Assembly: GCA_033856255.1 (NCBI GenBank)
Contig: JAWVFH010000029.1
Span: 58,920-122,919 of the forward strand
Source of the DNA: WHSW01 sp033856255
Lineage (GTDB): Bacteria; Actinomycetota; Thermoleophilia; Solirubrobacterales; 70-9
Length of the DNA stretch: 64,000 nt
Direction of reading: 5' to 3'
Below the pieces are notes generated by a model. The model worked only from the letters and a program-made list of their open reading frames with translations. It made no database searches and was not told the DNA's origin. This document shows, one piece after another, positions 43,428 to 50,844 of this stretch (its first letter is position 1; the number at the start of each line of letters is the position of its first letter). The position numbers were made by a program, and so were the translations under genes.

Positions 43428-44345
43428 ATGCCCGACTACGGCCACGAGATCCAGTTCGCCTACTTCCTCAGCCCGGACGCCGACGACCCCGCGGGGGTGC
43501 TGGAGACGGCGCTTCTCGCCGAGCGACTCGGCTACGACCTGCTCGGCGTCCAGGACCACCCCTACCAGCGAAGGCATCTGGACTCGCTCGCCCTCCTGGG
43601 CGTGATCCTCGCCCGGACCGAGCGGATCCGCGTCTTCCAGGCGGTCGGCAACCTGCCGCTCCGTCCACCGGCGATGTTCGCGAAGGCGGCGGCGACGCTC
43701 GACCTGCTGAGCGGCGGCCGCTTCGAGGCCGGCCTCGGCGGCGGCGGCTATCTGGATGCCGCCCACGCGATGGGCGCTTCGGCCCTGACGCCCGGGCAGG
43801 GCATCCAGGCGCTCGAGGAGGCGATACCGATCCTGCGCGACAGCTGGGGCGGCGCTCAGTCGATCCGCGTTCAGGGTCGCCACTACCAGCTCGACGGCTT
43901 CCGGCCCGGACCGGCGCCGGCGCACCCGATCGGCATCTGGCTGGGAGCCGACAAGCCCCGCGCCCTGGGGCTCACCGGACGGTTGGCCGACGGCTGGATC
44001 GCGCCGCTGATGAACTACCGGCCGCCGGTGGAGACCGCCGAGCAGCAGGCGGTGATCGACGCCGCCGCACGCGAGGCCGGCCGCGATCCGAGCGAGATCC
44101 GGCGGATCTACAACATTCCCGGCGAGTTCTCGGCGGTCGCCCCGGCGTCGGCGAGCGACACCGACGAGTCGATCGTCGGCCCGCCCGAGCACTGGGTCGA
44201 GGTGCTGACCCACCTCGCCCTCGACATCGGGTTCGACACCTTCATGCTCGCCACGCCCCCTGATCCCGAGACGCTGCGGACGCTGATCGAGGACGTCGCC
44301 CCGCGCGTTCGCGAGCGGGTCGCGGCCGGACGGAGCGCCGGGTGA
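43428..44345 (+). CDS. LLM class (luciferase-like) flavin-dependent oxidoreductase
   Basis: A 305-residue TIM-barrel oxidoreductase of the bacterial luciferase-like family, using FMN or F420. It shows ETALLAERLGYDLLGVQDHPYQ, the FAKAAATLDLLSGGRFEAGLGGG block and IGIWLGADKPRAL. It is the first gene of a unit with hemerythrin, cNMP/TrxR-like and cupin-TPR genes and is divergent from an HxlR regulator. A purine-rich GAGAGAGAG precedes the ATG by about 2-10 nt, so this message has a leader. The substrate is unknown. Confidence 0.9.
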   Translation: MPDYGHEIQFAYFLSPDADDPAGVLETALLAERLGYDLLGVQDHPYQRRHLDSLALLGVILARTERIRVFQAVGNLPLRPPAMFAKAAATLDLLSGGRFEAGLGGGGYLDAAHAMGASALTPGQGIQALEEAIPILRDSWGGAQSIRVQGRHYQLDGFRPGPAPAHPIGIWLGADKPRALGLTGRLADGWIAPLMNYRPPVETAEQQAVIDAAAREAGRDPSEIRRIYNIPGEFSAVAPASASDTDESIVGPPEHWVEVLTHLALDIGFDTFMLATPPDPETLRTLIEDVAPRVRERVAAGRSAG

Positions 44346-44902
44346 CGGTTCCCGACACGAGCGCAACGGATTTCGACCAGCAGCCCGAGACCGCCGGCGG
44401 GCGAGCGGTCTACGAGATGCTGTTGCGGGTCCACTCCCACATCCGCCGCGACCTCGAGACGGTTGAGGGGCTGGCGGCTCAGGCCGCCGACGGCCTCGAC
44501 GCGACCGAGCTGAGCGAGCAGCTCGATGAGCTCAAGAGATCAAGCTTCCTCTGGCGGCTGCAGGTCGACTGCCTGCGCTACTGCGCCTTCGTCCACGCTC
44601 ACCACAACGCCGAGGACGGCGGCTTCTTTCCGGAGCTGCGCGAGGTCAATCCCGCGATCAACCCGGTCATCGACCGGCTGCAGGCGGACCACCGCCGCGT
44701 CTCCGACGACCTAGATGCGGTCGAGGCCGCCGCCAGGGCGCTGGTGCGCGACGAGAGGCCGGCGGTTCGCCAGGCCGTGGTCGACGCCCTCGCGGCGCTC
44801 GGCCAGAACCTTCTCGCCCACCTCGACTACGAGGAGCACAACCTCGAGAGCACTGTCCGCCGGCTCCCGGACTCCGCATGGCGGCGGTTGCTGGGGGCCT
44901 GA
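44342..44902 (+). CDS. hemerythrin HHE-domain protein
   Basis: A 186-residue four-helix protein with di-iron ligands in order: His in RVHSHIRRDLE, His and Glu in FVHAHHNAEDGGFFPEL, His in QADHRRVSDDLD and His/Glu in HLDYEEHNL. HHE proteins bind O2, NO or peroxide at a non-heme diiron site. The GTG start overlaps the luciferase-like gene's stop by 4 nt, so the two are coupled. Its place in a redox operon suggests O2 or NO sensing or scavenging. Confidence 0.9.
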   Translation: MTVPDTSATDFDQQPETAGGRAVYEMLLRVHSHIRRDLETVEGLAAQAADGLDATELSEQLDELKRSSFLWRLQVDCLRYCAFVHAHHNAEDGGFFPELREVNPAINPVIDRLQADHRRVSDDLDAVEAAARALVRDERPAVRQAVVDALAALGQNLLAHLDYEEHNLESTVRRLPDSAWRRLLGA

Positions 44903-44903
44903 G

Positions 44904-44909
44904 TACGAT
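44904..44909 (+). promoter_or_regulatory. -10-like hexamer TACGAT, internal leaderless promoter
   Basis: TACGAT follows the hemerythrin stop by 1 nt and ends 7 nt before GTG 44917. It supports that start and a second promoter inside the operon. Confidence 0.5.
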
Positions 44910-44916
44910 CTTTGAC

Positions 44917-46512
44917 GTGGCGCAGCCGCCCAATCTGCCACCCAGTTCTGTCCTCTCGCAGAGCCAGCTCGAGACTCTGGCCAAGCACGGGGAGGAGCGC
45001 ACGGCGGCCGTCGGCGAGACGCTCTACCAGGTCGGCGACCAGCGCTATCCGCTGATCGCGATCCTCGAGGGCGAGGCGGCGATCCTCGACGCCGCCGGAA
45101 ACGAGGTCATCCGCCACGGCGCCTCGGGCTTTCTGGGCGAGCTGAGTCTGCTCACCGGCCAGACCGTCTATCTGACCGCGGTTGTGACCGAGCCGATGCG
45201 CTACATCGCCGTCGACCGGGATTCGCTCCGGGCGCTGCTGACCGACGACAGCTCGCTGGCCGACGTCGTGCTGTCCGCTTTCATCGCCCGCCGCGAGAGC
45301 CTCCAGCAGCTCGACGGCGTCGGCTTCGAGATCGTCGGTCCGCGTTCGTCCGCCGAGACCCGGCGGCTTGTCGATTTCGCGCACCGGACGCGCCTCCCGC
45401 ACAGCTGGCGCGACCCGGAGCACGGTGACGACCCGGAGGCGGCGGCCCTGATCTCCGCGCTCGACCCCTCGCAGCTGCCGCTGGTGCGCCTTCCAGGCGG
45501 GATCGAGCTCCGCAACCCGAGTAACGGCGAGGTCTCCCGGTCGCTCGGGATCGGCCTCGAGCTGGCACCGCGGGAGGAGGTCGACCTGGTCGTCGTCGGC
45601 GGCGGCCCGGCGGGCCTGGGCGCCGCGGTTTACGGCGCCTCCGAGGGGCTCGACACCCTGCTGGTCGAGAGCGCCGTGCTCGGTGGTCAGGCCGGGGCCT
45701 CGCGGCGGATCGAGAACTACCTCGGCTTCCCTGCCGGGATCAGCGGCACCGAGCTGACCAGCCGCGCCGTAACCCAGGCGCGCAAGTTCGGCGCCCGGAC
45801 CGCGACGCCGTACCGGGTCCTCGCTCTCGAGCCCGGAGACGGCCACCACCTGATCCGGCTCGAGGATGACCACGAGGTGATTGCCAGGGCCGTCGTCCTG
45901 GCGACGGGCGCGGACTACCGCCGGCTCCCCGTCGCCGGGCTGGAGGAGTACGAGGGCATCACCGTCTTCTACGCCGCCGGCCCACAGGAGGCGCGGCGCT
46001 GCGGCGGGACCCGCGTCGGCGTCGTCGGCGGCGGCAACTCGGCCGGGCAGGCCGCCGTCTGGCTGGCGCGCGGCGGGGCGCTGGTGACGCTCCTGCACCG
46101 CCGCGCCGACCTGCGGGAGACGATGTCGGACTACCTGATCGGCGAGCTCGACCGCTACGGCGTCGCGGTCCGTGACGGCAGCGAGATCACCGAGCTGCAC
46201 GGGACGGACGGGGAGCTCGAGGCAGTGACGCTCGCCGACGGCGAACGGCTGCCGTTCGGCTTCCTGTTCCTGTTCCTCGGCGCCGCACCGTGCACGGGTT
46301 GGCTGGGCGACACGGTGGCGCGAGACGACGACGGGTTCATCCTCACCGGGTCCGAGGCGGGCGCGGAGGGGCTGCTCGAGACCAGCGTTCCGGGCGTCTT
46401 CGCGGCCGGCGACGTTCGCTCCGGCTCGGTCAAGCGCTGCGCGACGGCGGTCGGCGAGGGCGCCACCGTCGTCAGCTTCGTCCACAAGCGGTTCGCCGGC
46501 GTCCCGGCCTGA
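44917..46512 (+). CDS. cNMP-binding / glutaredoxin-like / thioredoxin reductase-like fusion protein
   Basis: About 531 residues in three parts. Residues ~15-130 are a cyclic-nucleotide-binding (CAP/CRP-like) domain (LYQVGDQRYPLIAILEGEAAIL, GASGFLGELSLLTGQ). Residues ~135-215 resemble a glutaredoxin fold without cysteines. Residues ~220-531 are a TrxR-like FAD/NAD(P)H domain with VVVGGGPAGLGAAVYGASEGL, GGQAG, GVVGGGNSAGQAAVWLA and GVFAAGDVR. The redox-active CxxC of real thioredoxin reductases is missing, so electrons must go elsewhere. GTG 44917 is preferred to ATG 44878 because TACGAT ends 7 nt before it and the extra residues overlap the hemerythrin gene. Confidence 0.85.
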   Translation: MAQPPNLPPSSVLSQSQLETLAKHGEERTAAVGETLYQVGDQRYPLIAILEGEAAILDAAGNEVIRHGASGFLGELSLLTGQTVYLTAVVTEPMRYIAVDRDSLRALLTDDSSLADVVLSAFIARRESLQQLDGVGFEIVGPRSSAETRRLVDFAHRTRLPHSWRDPEHGDDPEAAALISALDPSQLPLVRLPGGIELRNPSNGEVSRSLGIGLELAPREEVDLVVVGGGPAGLGAAVYGASEGLDTLLVESAVLGGQAGASRRIENYLGFPAGISGTELTSRAVTQARKFGARTATPYRVLALEPGDGHHLIRLEDDHEVIARAVVLATGADYRRLPVAGLEEYEGITVFYAAGPQEARRCGGTRVGVVGGGNSAGQAAVWLARGGALVTLLHRRADLRETMSDYLIGELDRYGVAVRDGSEITELHGTDGELEAVTLADGERLPFGFLFLFLGAAPCTGWLGDTVARDDDGFILTGSEAGAEGLLETSVPGVFAAGDVRSGSVKRCATAVGEGATVVSFVHKRFAGVPA

Positions 46513-46516
46513 GCGC

Positions 46517-47158
46517 ATGGCCGACCGCCGGTTCCAGGTCACCCGGATCGACGAGCTCGAGCGGATCCCGCTCGACGGCAAGCAGTGGCGCCCGATCCGC
46601 CGCGCGCTGGGCGTCACCGGCTTCGGGATCAACGCCTACACGGCCGCCGATGCGGGCGATGAGGTGATCGAGCCCCACGACGAGACCAGCGGCGGCGCCG
46701 GCGGCCACGAGGAGCTGTATCTGGTCGCCTCGGGTGCGGCCGAGTTCACGGTCGACGGCGAGCGCGTCGAAGCCCCGGCCGGGACGGTGATCCTCGTTCC
46801 GGTCGCCGCCCACCGGGTCGCGACCGCGACCGAGCCGGAGACGACCGTGCTGGTGGTCGGCGGCGTTCCGGGCTCGCTGGCCGCTTCGCCGTTCGAGTAC
46901 TGGTACGCGGCCCAGGCGCCGTATTTGCGCGGTGACTACGACGAGGCCGTCGCGGTTGCCTCCGAGGGCCTCGCGGACTACCCCGAGCACCCCAGCCTGC
47001 ATTACCACCTCGCCTGCTACAACGCGCTCGCCGGGCATTCCGAGAGGGCGGTCGAGCACCTGCAAATCGCGACGGCCGGCAATCCGCAGGTTCTCGAGTG
47101 GGCGGCCGGCGACGCGGACCTCGATTCGGTCCGCGACGCCCCGGGGTATCCCGGCTAG
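46517..47158 (+). CDS. cupin plus TPR-like protein
   Basis: A 213-residue protein. Residues ~35-120 form a cupin barrel with GGHEELYLVASGAAEFTVDGE and APAGTVILVPVAAHRVA, giving metal-ligand candidates His64, Glu66 and His98. Residues ~125-205 carry tetratricopeptide-like helices (YLRGDYDEAVAVASEGLADYPEHPSLHYHLACYNALAGHSERAVEHL). It starts 4 nt after the TrxR-like gene and is the last gene of the redox unit. The role is unknown; cupins of this kind often sense or bind small ligands. Its TAG stop shares CTAG with the convergent gene. Confidence 0.8.
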   Translation: MADRRFQVTRIDELERIPLDGKQWRPIRRALGVTGFGINAYTAADAGDEVIEPHDETSGGAGGHEELYLVASGAAEFTVDGERVEAPAGTVILVPVAAHRVATATEPETTVLVVGGVPGSLAASPFEYWYAAQAPYLRGDYDEAVAVASEGLADYPEHPSLHYHLACYNALAGHSERAVEHLQIATAGNPQVLEWAAGDADLDSVRDAPGYPG

Positions 47159-47577
47159 CTGCGTCGCGGCCGGGCGGAGAGAGCGCGCAGGCCGAGACGA
47201 CGGTGGTGTCCGCGAGCGTCGGTGTCGCGGACCTGGGCCGCCCGAAGCTCGAGCAGCGACCGGACCTCGGTGGTCGGCGTGAACGGGTCGGCCACCGACT
47301 GGCCGCTGGTAATCGAGACGACCGCGATCAGCCGGCCGCTGAGCTCCGCGCCCAGCAGCTCGCCGCCGGGGACCGGGCTGGAGTCGCGACCGGCCAGTGC
47401 CTTCAGCGCCTCGCCGTCCGCGTCGCCGAGGCGGCGGATCGAAACCTGCTCAAGCAGCCCGGAAGCCGGGGGCGCCGTCCGCGTCCTGCGGCGGCGCCCG
47501 GCCAGCCGGCGAGCCTGGGCGTAGTCCCTGAGCTCCTTGTTTCGCTGCTCTGCCATGTTCATCATCAGTGCGGTCAT
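47155..47577 (-). CDS. conserved-looking basic protein of unknown function
   Basis: A 140-residue protein with a very basic N-terminal third (ARRLAGRRRRTRT) followed by a small alpha/beta unit: VSIRRLGDADGEALKALAGRDSSPVPGG, then LLGAELSGRLIAVVSI and ADPFTPTTEVRSLLELRAAQ. The last pattern (ADPF...LLxLRAxQ) recurs in small actinobacterial proteins without known function, to my recollection. The ATG has a clear ribosome binding site AGGAAAGGA about 8 nt upstream. It is divergent from the LAL regulator. A 19-nt motif about 40 nt upstream is also found before the 69-residue gene at 54137. Confidence 0.65.
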   Translation of the reverse strand: MTALMMNMAEQRNKELRDYAQARRLAGRRRRTRTAPPASGLLEQVSIRRLGDADGEALKALAGRDSSPVPGGELLGAELSGRLIAVVSITSGQSVADPFTPTTEVRSLLELRAAQVRDTDARGHHRRLGLRALSARPRRS

Positions 47578-47617
47578 CGTGTGGTCCTTTCCTGGTTGCC
47601 GTCAAGATCCAAACTAC

Positions 47618-47636
47618 GGCTAAGAACCGGCTTGCA
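47618..47636 (-). promoter_or_regulatory. 19-nt motif, copy A (shared with 54180-54198)
   Basis: On the plus strand GGCTAAGAACCGGCTTGCA, matching copy B at 17 of 19 positions. It lies 40 nt upstream of the minus-strand ATG at 47577; copy B lies 42 nt upstream of its ATG. The equal placement argues for a shared promoter or operator, not chance. Confidence 0.6.
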
Positions 47637-47637
47637 C

Positions 47638-47656
47638 ATCGGCTTTTCGAGCCGAT
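47638..47656. repeat. palindrome ATCGGCT-5-AGCCGAT
   Basis: Perfect 7-bp arms with a 5-nt centre, between the 19-nt motif and the direct repeats. It could be an operator or a hairpin separating the divergent units. Confidence 0.6.
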
Positions 47657-47660
47657 CTGA

Positions 47661-47698
47661 GGCCCTCGACCCCTTACTTTTCGGCCCTGACCCCTTAC
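47661..47698 (+). promoter_or_regulatory. two direct repeats GGCCCT(C)GACCCCTTAC upstream of the LAL regulator
   Basis: The copies at 47661-47677 and 47683-47698 differ by one inserted base. The shared core GACCCCTTAC (47668 and 47689) repeats after 21 bp, two helical turns. Relative to a start at 47733 the cores lie at about -65 and -44, typical activator positions. Confidence 0.6.
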
Positions 47699-47720
47699 GC
47701 GGTTTCGCTGCTCGGGCGGC

Positions 47721-47726
47721 CATACT
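47721..47726 (+). promoter_or_regulatory. -10-like hexamer CATACT, leaderless promoter of the LAL regulator
   Basis: CATACT ends 6 nt before GTG 47733. The context GGCCATACTGAG is the same as before the rarA leader ORF at 5153. Confidence 0.6.
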
Positions 47727-47732
47727 GAGTGC

Positions 47733-50714
47733 GTGACCCAGCGCGTCACCAGCAGCCGCTTCGTCGGCCGGCGGACAGAGCTCGCGGAGCTCGACCGGGC
47801 GCTGGCCGGAACCGTCCCGGAGGAGCTGCCGACGATCTACTTCGTCGCCGGCGAGTCGGGGGTCGGCAAGACGCGCCTGCTGCGCGAGCTGATCGGCAAG
47901 GCCGAGGCCGACGGCTACCGGGTGCTCGGCGGCACCTGCATCGAGCTCGGCGAGGACGAGCTCCCATACGCCCCCCTCGTCGCCGCGCTGCGGCCGCTTC
48001 ATCGCACCTGCGAGCCGATCCTCGACGAGCTCTCCGAGGGCACGCGCTCGGAGCTCGCTCGCCTCAACCCGGAGATCGGCGAGCCCTCCACCGAGCCGGA
48101 GGCGGAGCGCGGCGAGGCCCAGCGGCGGCTCTTCGACGCCTTCCTCGAGCTGGTCTCGAGGCTGGGCGAGGAGGGCCCGGTGCTGCTCTGGATCGAAGAC
48201 ATCCACTGGGCCGATCGCTCGACCCGCTCGTTCCTGCGCTTCATCGCCGCCAGCCTCGCCGAGGAGAGGGTGCTCGTCGTCGCCACCTACCGGGCCGACG
48301 AGCTCCACCGCCGCCATCCCGTGCGCCCGCTGCTCGCCGAGCTCGAGCGCACGCCGCGCGCGCGCCGGATCGAGCTCGCGCGGTTTGACCGCGACGAGGT
48401 TGCCGACCAGCTCGCCGACATCCTCGGCTCCGTGCCGGTCGACGACGTGGTCGAGCGCCTCTACGGGCGCAGCGAAGGCAACCCCCTGTTCACCGAGGAG
48501 CTGCTCGCCGCCGGCGTCGACGGGCGGGGCTCTCTGCCTCCGAGCCTGCGCGAGGCCCTGCGCCTGCGGGTCGAGCGCCTCTCGCCGCTGAGTCAGCGGA
48601 CGCTGCGGCTGCTGGCCGTCGCCGGGCGCGCCCGCCAGGAGCTGCTCGCCGAGGCGGAATCCAGCGATTCGGCGGAGCTCTCGGCGGCGATGCGCGAGGC
48701 CGTCGAGGCCCAGATCGTGGTCGCGCTCGATTCCGGCCGCTTCGGCTTCCGCCACGCGCTCCTGCGCGAGGTCCTCTACGACGACCTGCTCCCGGGCGAG
48801 CGGGCCGAGCTGCACCTGGCGCTCGCCGGGGCGCTGGAGCGCATGCCCGCCGACGGCGACTCGGCCTGGTCGGCGACCGCGGTCGCCCACCATTACTACT
48901 CGGCGGGCGACCAGCCGCGGGCGCTGAAGGCGGCGCTCGAAGCCTCCAGCGCCGTTCGCGGCCTGCACGCCTACGGCGAGGCGGCGGGCCTCCTCGACCG
49001 CGCGCTCGAGCTCTGGCCGAGGGTCCCGGAGCCGGAGGAGGTGACCGGGATCGACGAGGGCGAGCTGCTCACCCGCGCCGCTCGCGTCCACTACCTGGCC
49101 GGCGAGGACGCGGTCGGTGGGGCGCTCTACGAGCGGGCGCTCGAGGCGGTGGGCGACGATCCCGATCCGGAGCGCTTGGCCTCGTTGCTGACCGCGCTCG
49201 CCACCTGTCAGTGGTCGCTCGGCCAGGCGGAGCGCAGCCGGGCCACGCAGGGCCGCGGCCTCGAGCTGCTCGCCGGCAGGGCCGACTCCCCGGCGCGGGC
49301 CCGCCTGCTCGCCCAGCAGGTCCGCTTCCTGCTCCTTCAGGGCCGCTACCGCGAGGTCTGCGAGGCGGCGCCGGACGCGCTCGAGGCGGCGCAGCGGCTG
49401 GGGCTGGACTCGGAGCGCGCCGGGATCCTCAACCGGCTCGGCTGCGCCCTGGTCGCCCTCGGGCGCGAGGACGAGGGCCGCGAGCGCCTGGCGGAGGCGA
49501 TCGAGGTCGCCGAGGGCACCGGGTTCAGCGACGACCTGGCGACCGTCTACCTGAACTTCGCCGACTCGCTCCATCTCGCCGGGCACTCGGCCGAGGCCCG
49601 CGAGCTGGCGACGGTGGGCGTCGACCGCGTTGAGGGCATGACCTCGGTCAGCTCCGGCGGCTCGACCCGGTCCCTGCGCTTCATCCGGCTCAACCTCGCC
49701 GAGATCCACTTCGATCTCGGTGAGTGGGAGCGCGCCGACGAGGACCTGCGCGCCGCCGGCCACGGGGTCCAGGGCGTCGCCCACGCGCACATGAAACTGC
49801 GCCGCGCGCAGCTGGCGCTCGCCCGCGGCGACACGGAGGAGGCCGCGACCGCGCTCGAGCGCGCCGACGAGCTGCTCAGCGACGCGCTCGAGCCCCAGTA
49901 CATCGCCCTGCTCGCCTCGATGCAGGCCGAGCTCGCCTCGCGTGGGGGCGACCTCGAGAGCGCCCGCGCGGCCGCCGACCGCGGCGTCGACCGGATCCAG
50001 TTCTGCAGCGAGGACGGGATCCGGATCGCGATCGCGTCCGCCGCCGGCCTCGCGGTCGAGGCCGAGATCGCCGTTCGCGCTCGCGACCTCGGCGACGCGG
50101 AGGAGGAGCGAGAGGCGGTGGAGCGGGCCCGCTCGCTCTGCGAGCTCGTGCGGGCGGCGGCTGAGGAATCCGACGGCCGGCCGGTCGAGAGCGCGCACAG
50201 GCTCCTCGCCGAGGCGGAGCTGGCGCGGGCCGAGGGCGACGACGATCCGGCCCTTTGGAGCGCCGCCGCCGCGGCCTGGCAGGACCTCGAGCGTCCCTAC
50301 CCGGCCGCGATCGCCCGCTGGCGCCAGGCCCAGGCCTCGCTCGGCCGCGGCGACCGCGACGCCGCCACCGCGTCATTGACCGACGCCGGGGCGGTCGCCG
50401 AGCGGCTCGGCGCCACCTGGCTGGCGGGAGAGGTCGACGGCCTCGCCACCCGCGCCAGGCTCAGCCTGCGGCCCGCCGCGGCATCGGAGCCGGAGCCCGA
50501 GCCGGATGAGGTGCCCTTCGGGCTGACCCCGCGCGAGCTGCAGGTGCTCACCCTGGTCGCCGCCGGGGCCACCAACCGCGAGATCGGCGAGCGGCTCTAC
50601 ATGGCGGAGAAGACCGCCAGCGTCCACGTCTCCCGCATCCTCAGCAAGCTCGACGTCCGCGGTCGCACCGAGGCGGCGGCCGTCGCCCATCGCCACGGGA
50701 TCGGGGTCGAGTGA
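47733..50714 (+). CDS. LAL-type (large ATP-binding) LuxR family regulator
   Basis: A 993-residue regulator. The N-terminus is an AAA/NACHT-like ATPase: VGRRTELAELDRAL, Walker A GESGVGKT at about 40-47 and a Walker B-like VLLWIEDIHWAD. The long middle region is a helical TPR-like array. The C-terminus is a LuxR helix-turn-helix (LTPRELQVLTLVAAGATNREIGERLYMAEKTASVHVSRILSKL). Such proteins, like MalT, are switched on by ATP and an inducer. The GTG start is placed by a CATACT box 6 nt upstream. Two direct repeats in its promoter may be its own binding sites. Confidence 0.92.
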   Translation: MTQRVTSSRFVGRRTELAELDRALAGTVPEELPTIYFVAGESGVGKTRLLRELIGKAEADGYRVLGGTCIELGEDELPYAPLVAALRPLHRTCEPILDELSEGTRSELARLNPEIGEPSTEPEAERGEAQRRLFDAFLELVSRLGEEGPVLLWIEDIHWADRSTRSFLRFIAASLAEERVLVVATYRADELHRRHPVRPLLAELERTPRARRIELARFDRDEVADQLADILGSVPVDDVVERLYGRSEGNPLFTEELLAAGVDGRGSLPPSLREALRLRVERLSPLSQRTLRLLAVAGRARQELLAEAESSDSAELSAAMREAVEAQIVVALDSGRFGFRHALLREVLYDDLLPGERAELHLALAGALERMPADGDSAWSATAVAHHYYSAGDQPRALKAALEASSAVRGLHAYGEAAGLLDRALELWPRVPEPEEVTGIDEGELLTRAARVHYLAGEDAVGGALYERALEAVGDDPDPERLASLLTALATCQWSLGQAERSRATQGRGLELLAGRADSPARARLLAQQVRFLLLQGRYREVCEAAPDALEAAQRLGLDSERAGILNRLGCALVALGREDEGRERLAEAIEVAEGTGFSDDLATVYLNFADSLHLAGHSAEARELATVGVDRVEGMTSVSSGGSTRSLRFIRLNLAEIHFDLGEWERADEDLRAAGHGVQGVAHAHMKLRRAQLALARGDTEEAATALERADELLSDALEPQYIALLASMQAELASRGGDLESARAAADRGVDRIQFCSEDGIRIAIASAAGLAVEAEIAVRARDLGDAEEEREAVERARSLCELVRAAAEESDGRPVESAHRLLAEAELARAEGDDDPALWSAAAAAWQDLERPYPAAIARWRQAQASLGRGDRDAATASLTDAGAVAERLGATWLAGEVDGLATRARLSLRPAAASEPEPEPDEVPFGLTPRELQVLTLVAAGATNREIGERLYMAEKTASVHVSRILSKLDVRGRTEAAAVAHRHGIGVE

Positions 50715-50780
50715 CGGCACACGGCTGAGCAGGTCGTCGAAAACCCGGCGCTAGAGCTGAGCGCAACCTCGCGGCGGGGA

Positions 50781-50786
50781 TAGTGT
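50781..50786 (+). promoter_or_regulatory. -10-like hexamer TAGTGT upstream of phoD
   Basis: TAGTGT lies 58 nt before the phoD ATG. It would give a leader of about 50 nt that includes a GAGGCGG ribosome binding site, unlike the leaderless genes. Confidence 0.4.
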
Positions 50787-50844
50787 TCCCGCTTGTGGCC
50801 GCCCAAACCGGGTCGCCTGGTCGATCGGAGAGCGAGGCGGACGG

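Noticed and set aside
44878..44916. ATG 44878 as start of the cNMP/TrxR-like gene
   Set aside because: The extra 13 residues overlap the hemerythrin gene and precede the TACGAT box; GTG 44917 has the leaderless spacing. It remains a possible alternative.
47574..50198. 874-codon minus-strand frame
   Set aside because: Antisense to the LAL regulator and without domains.
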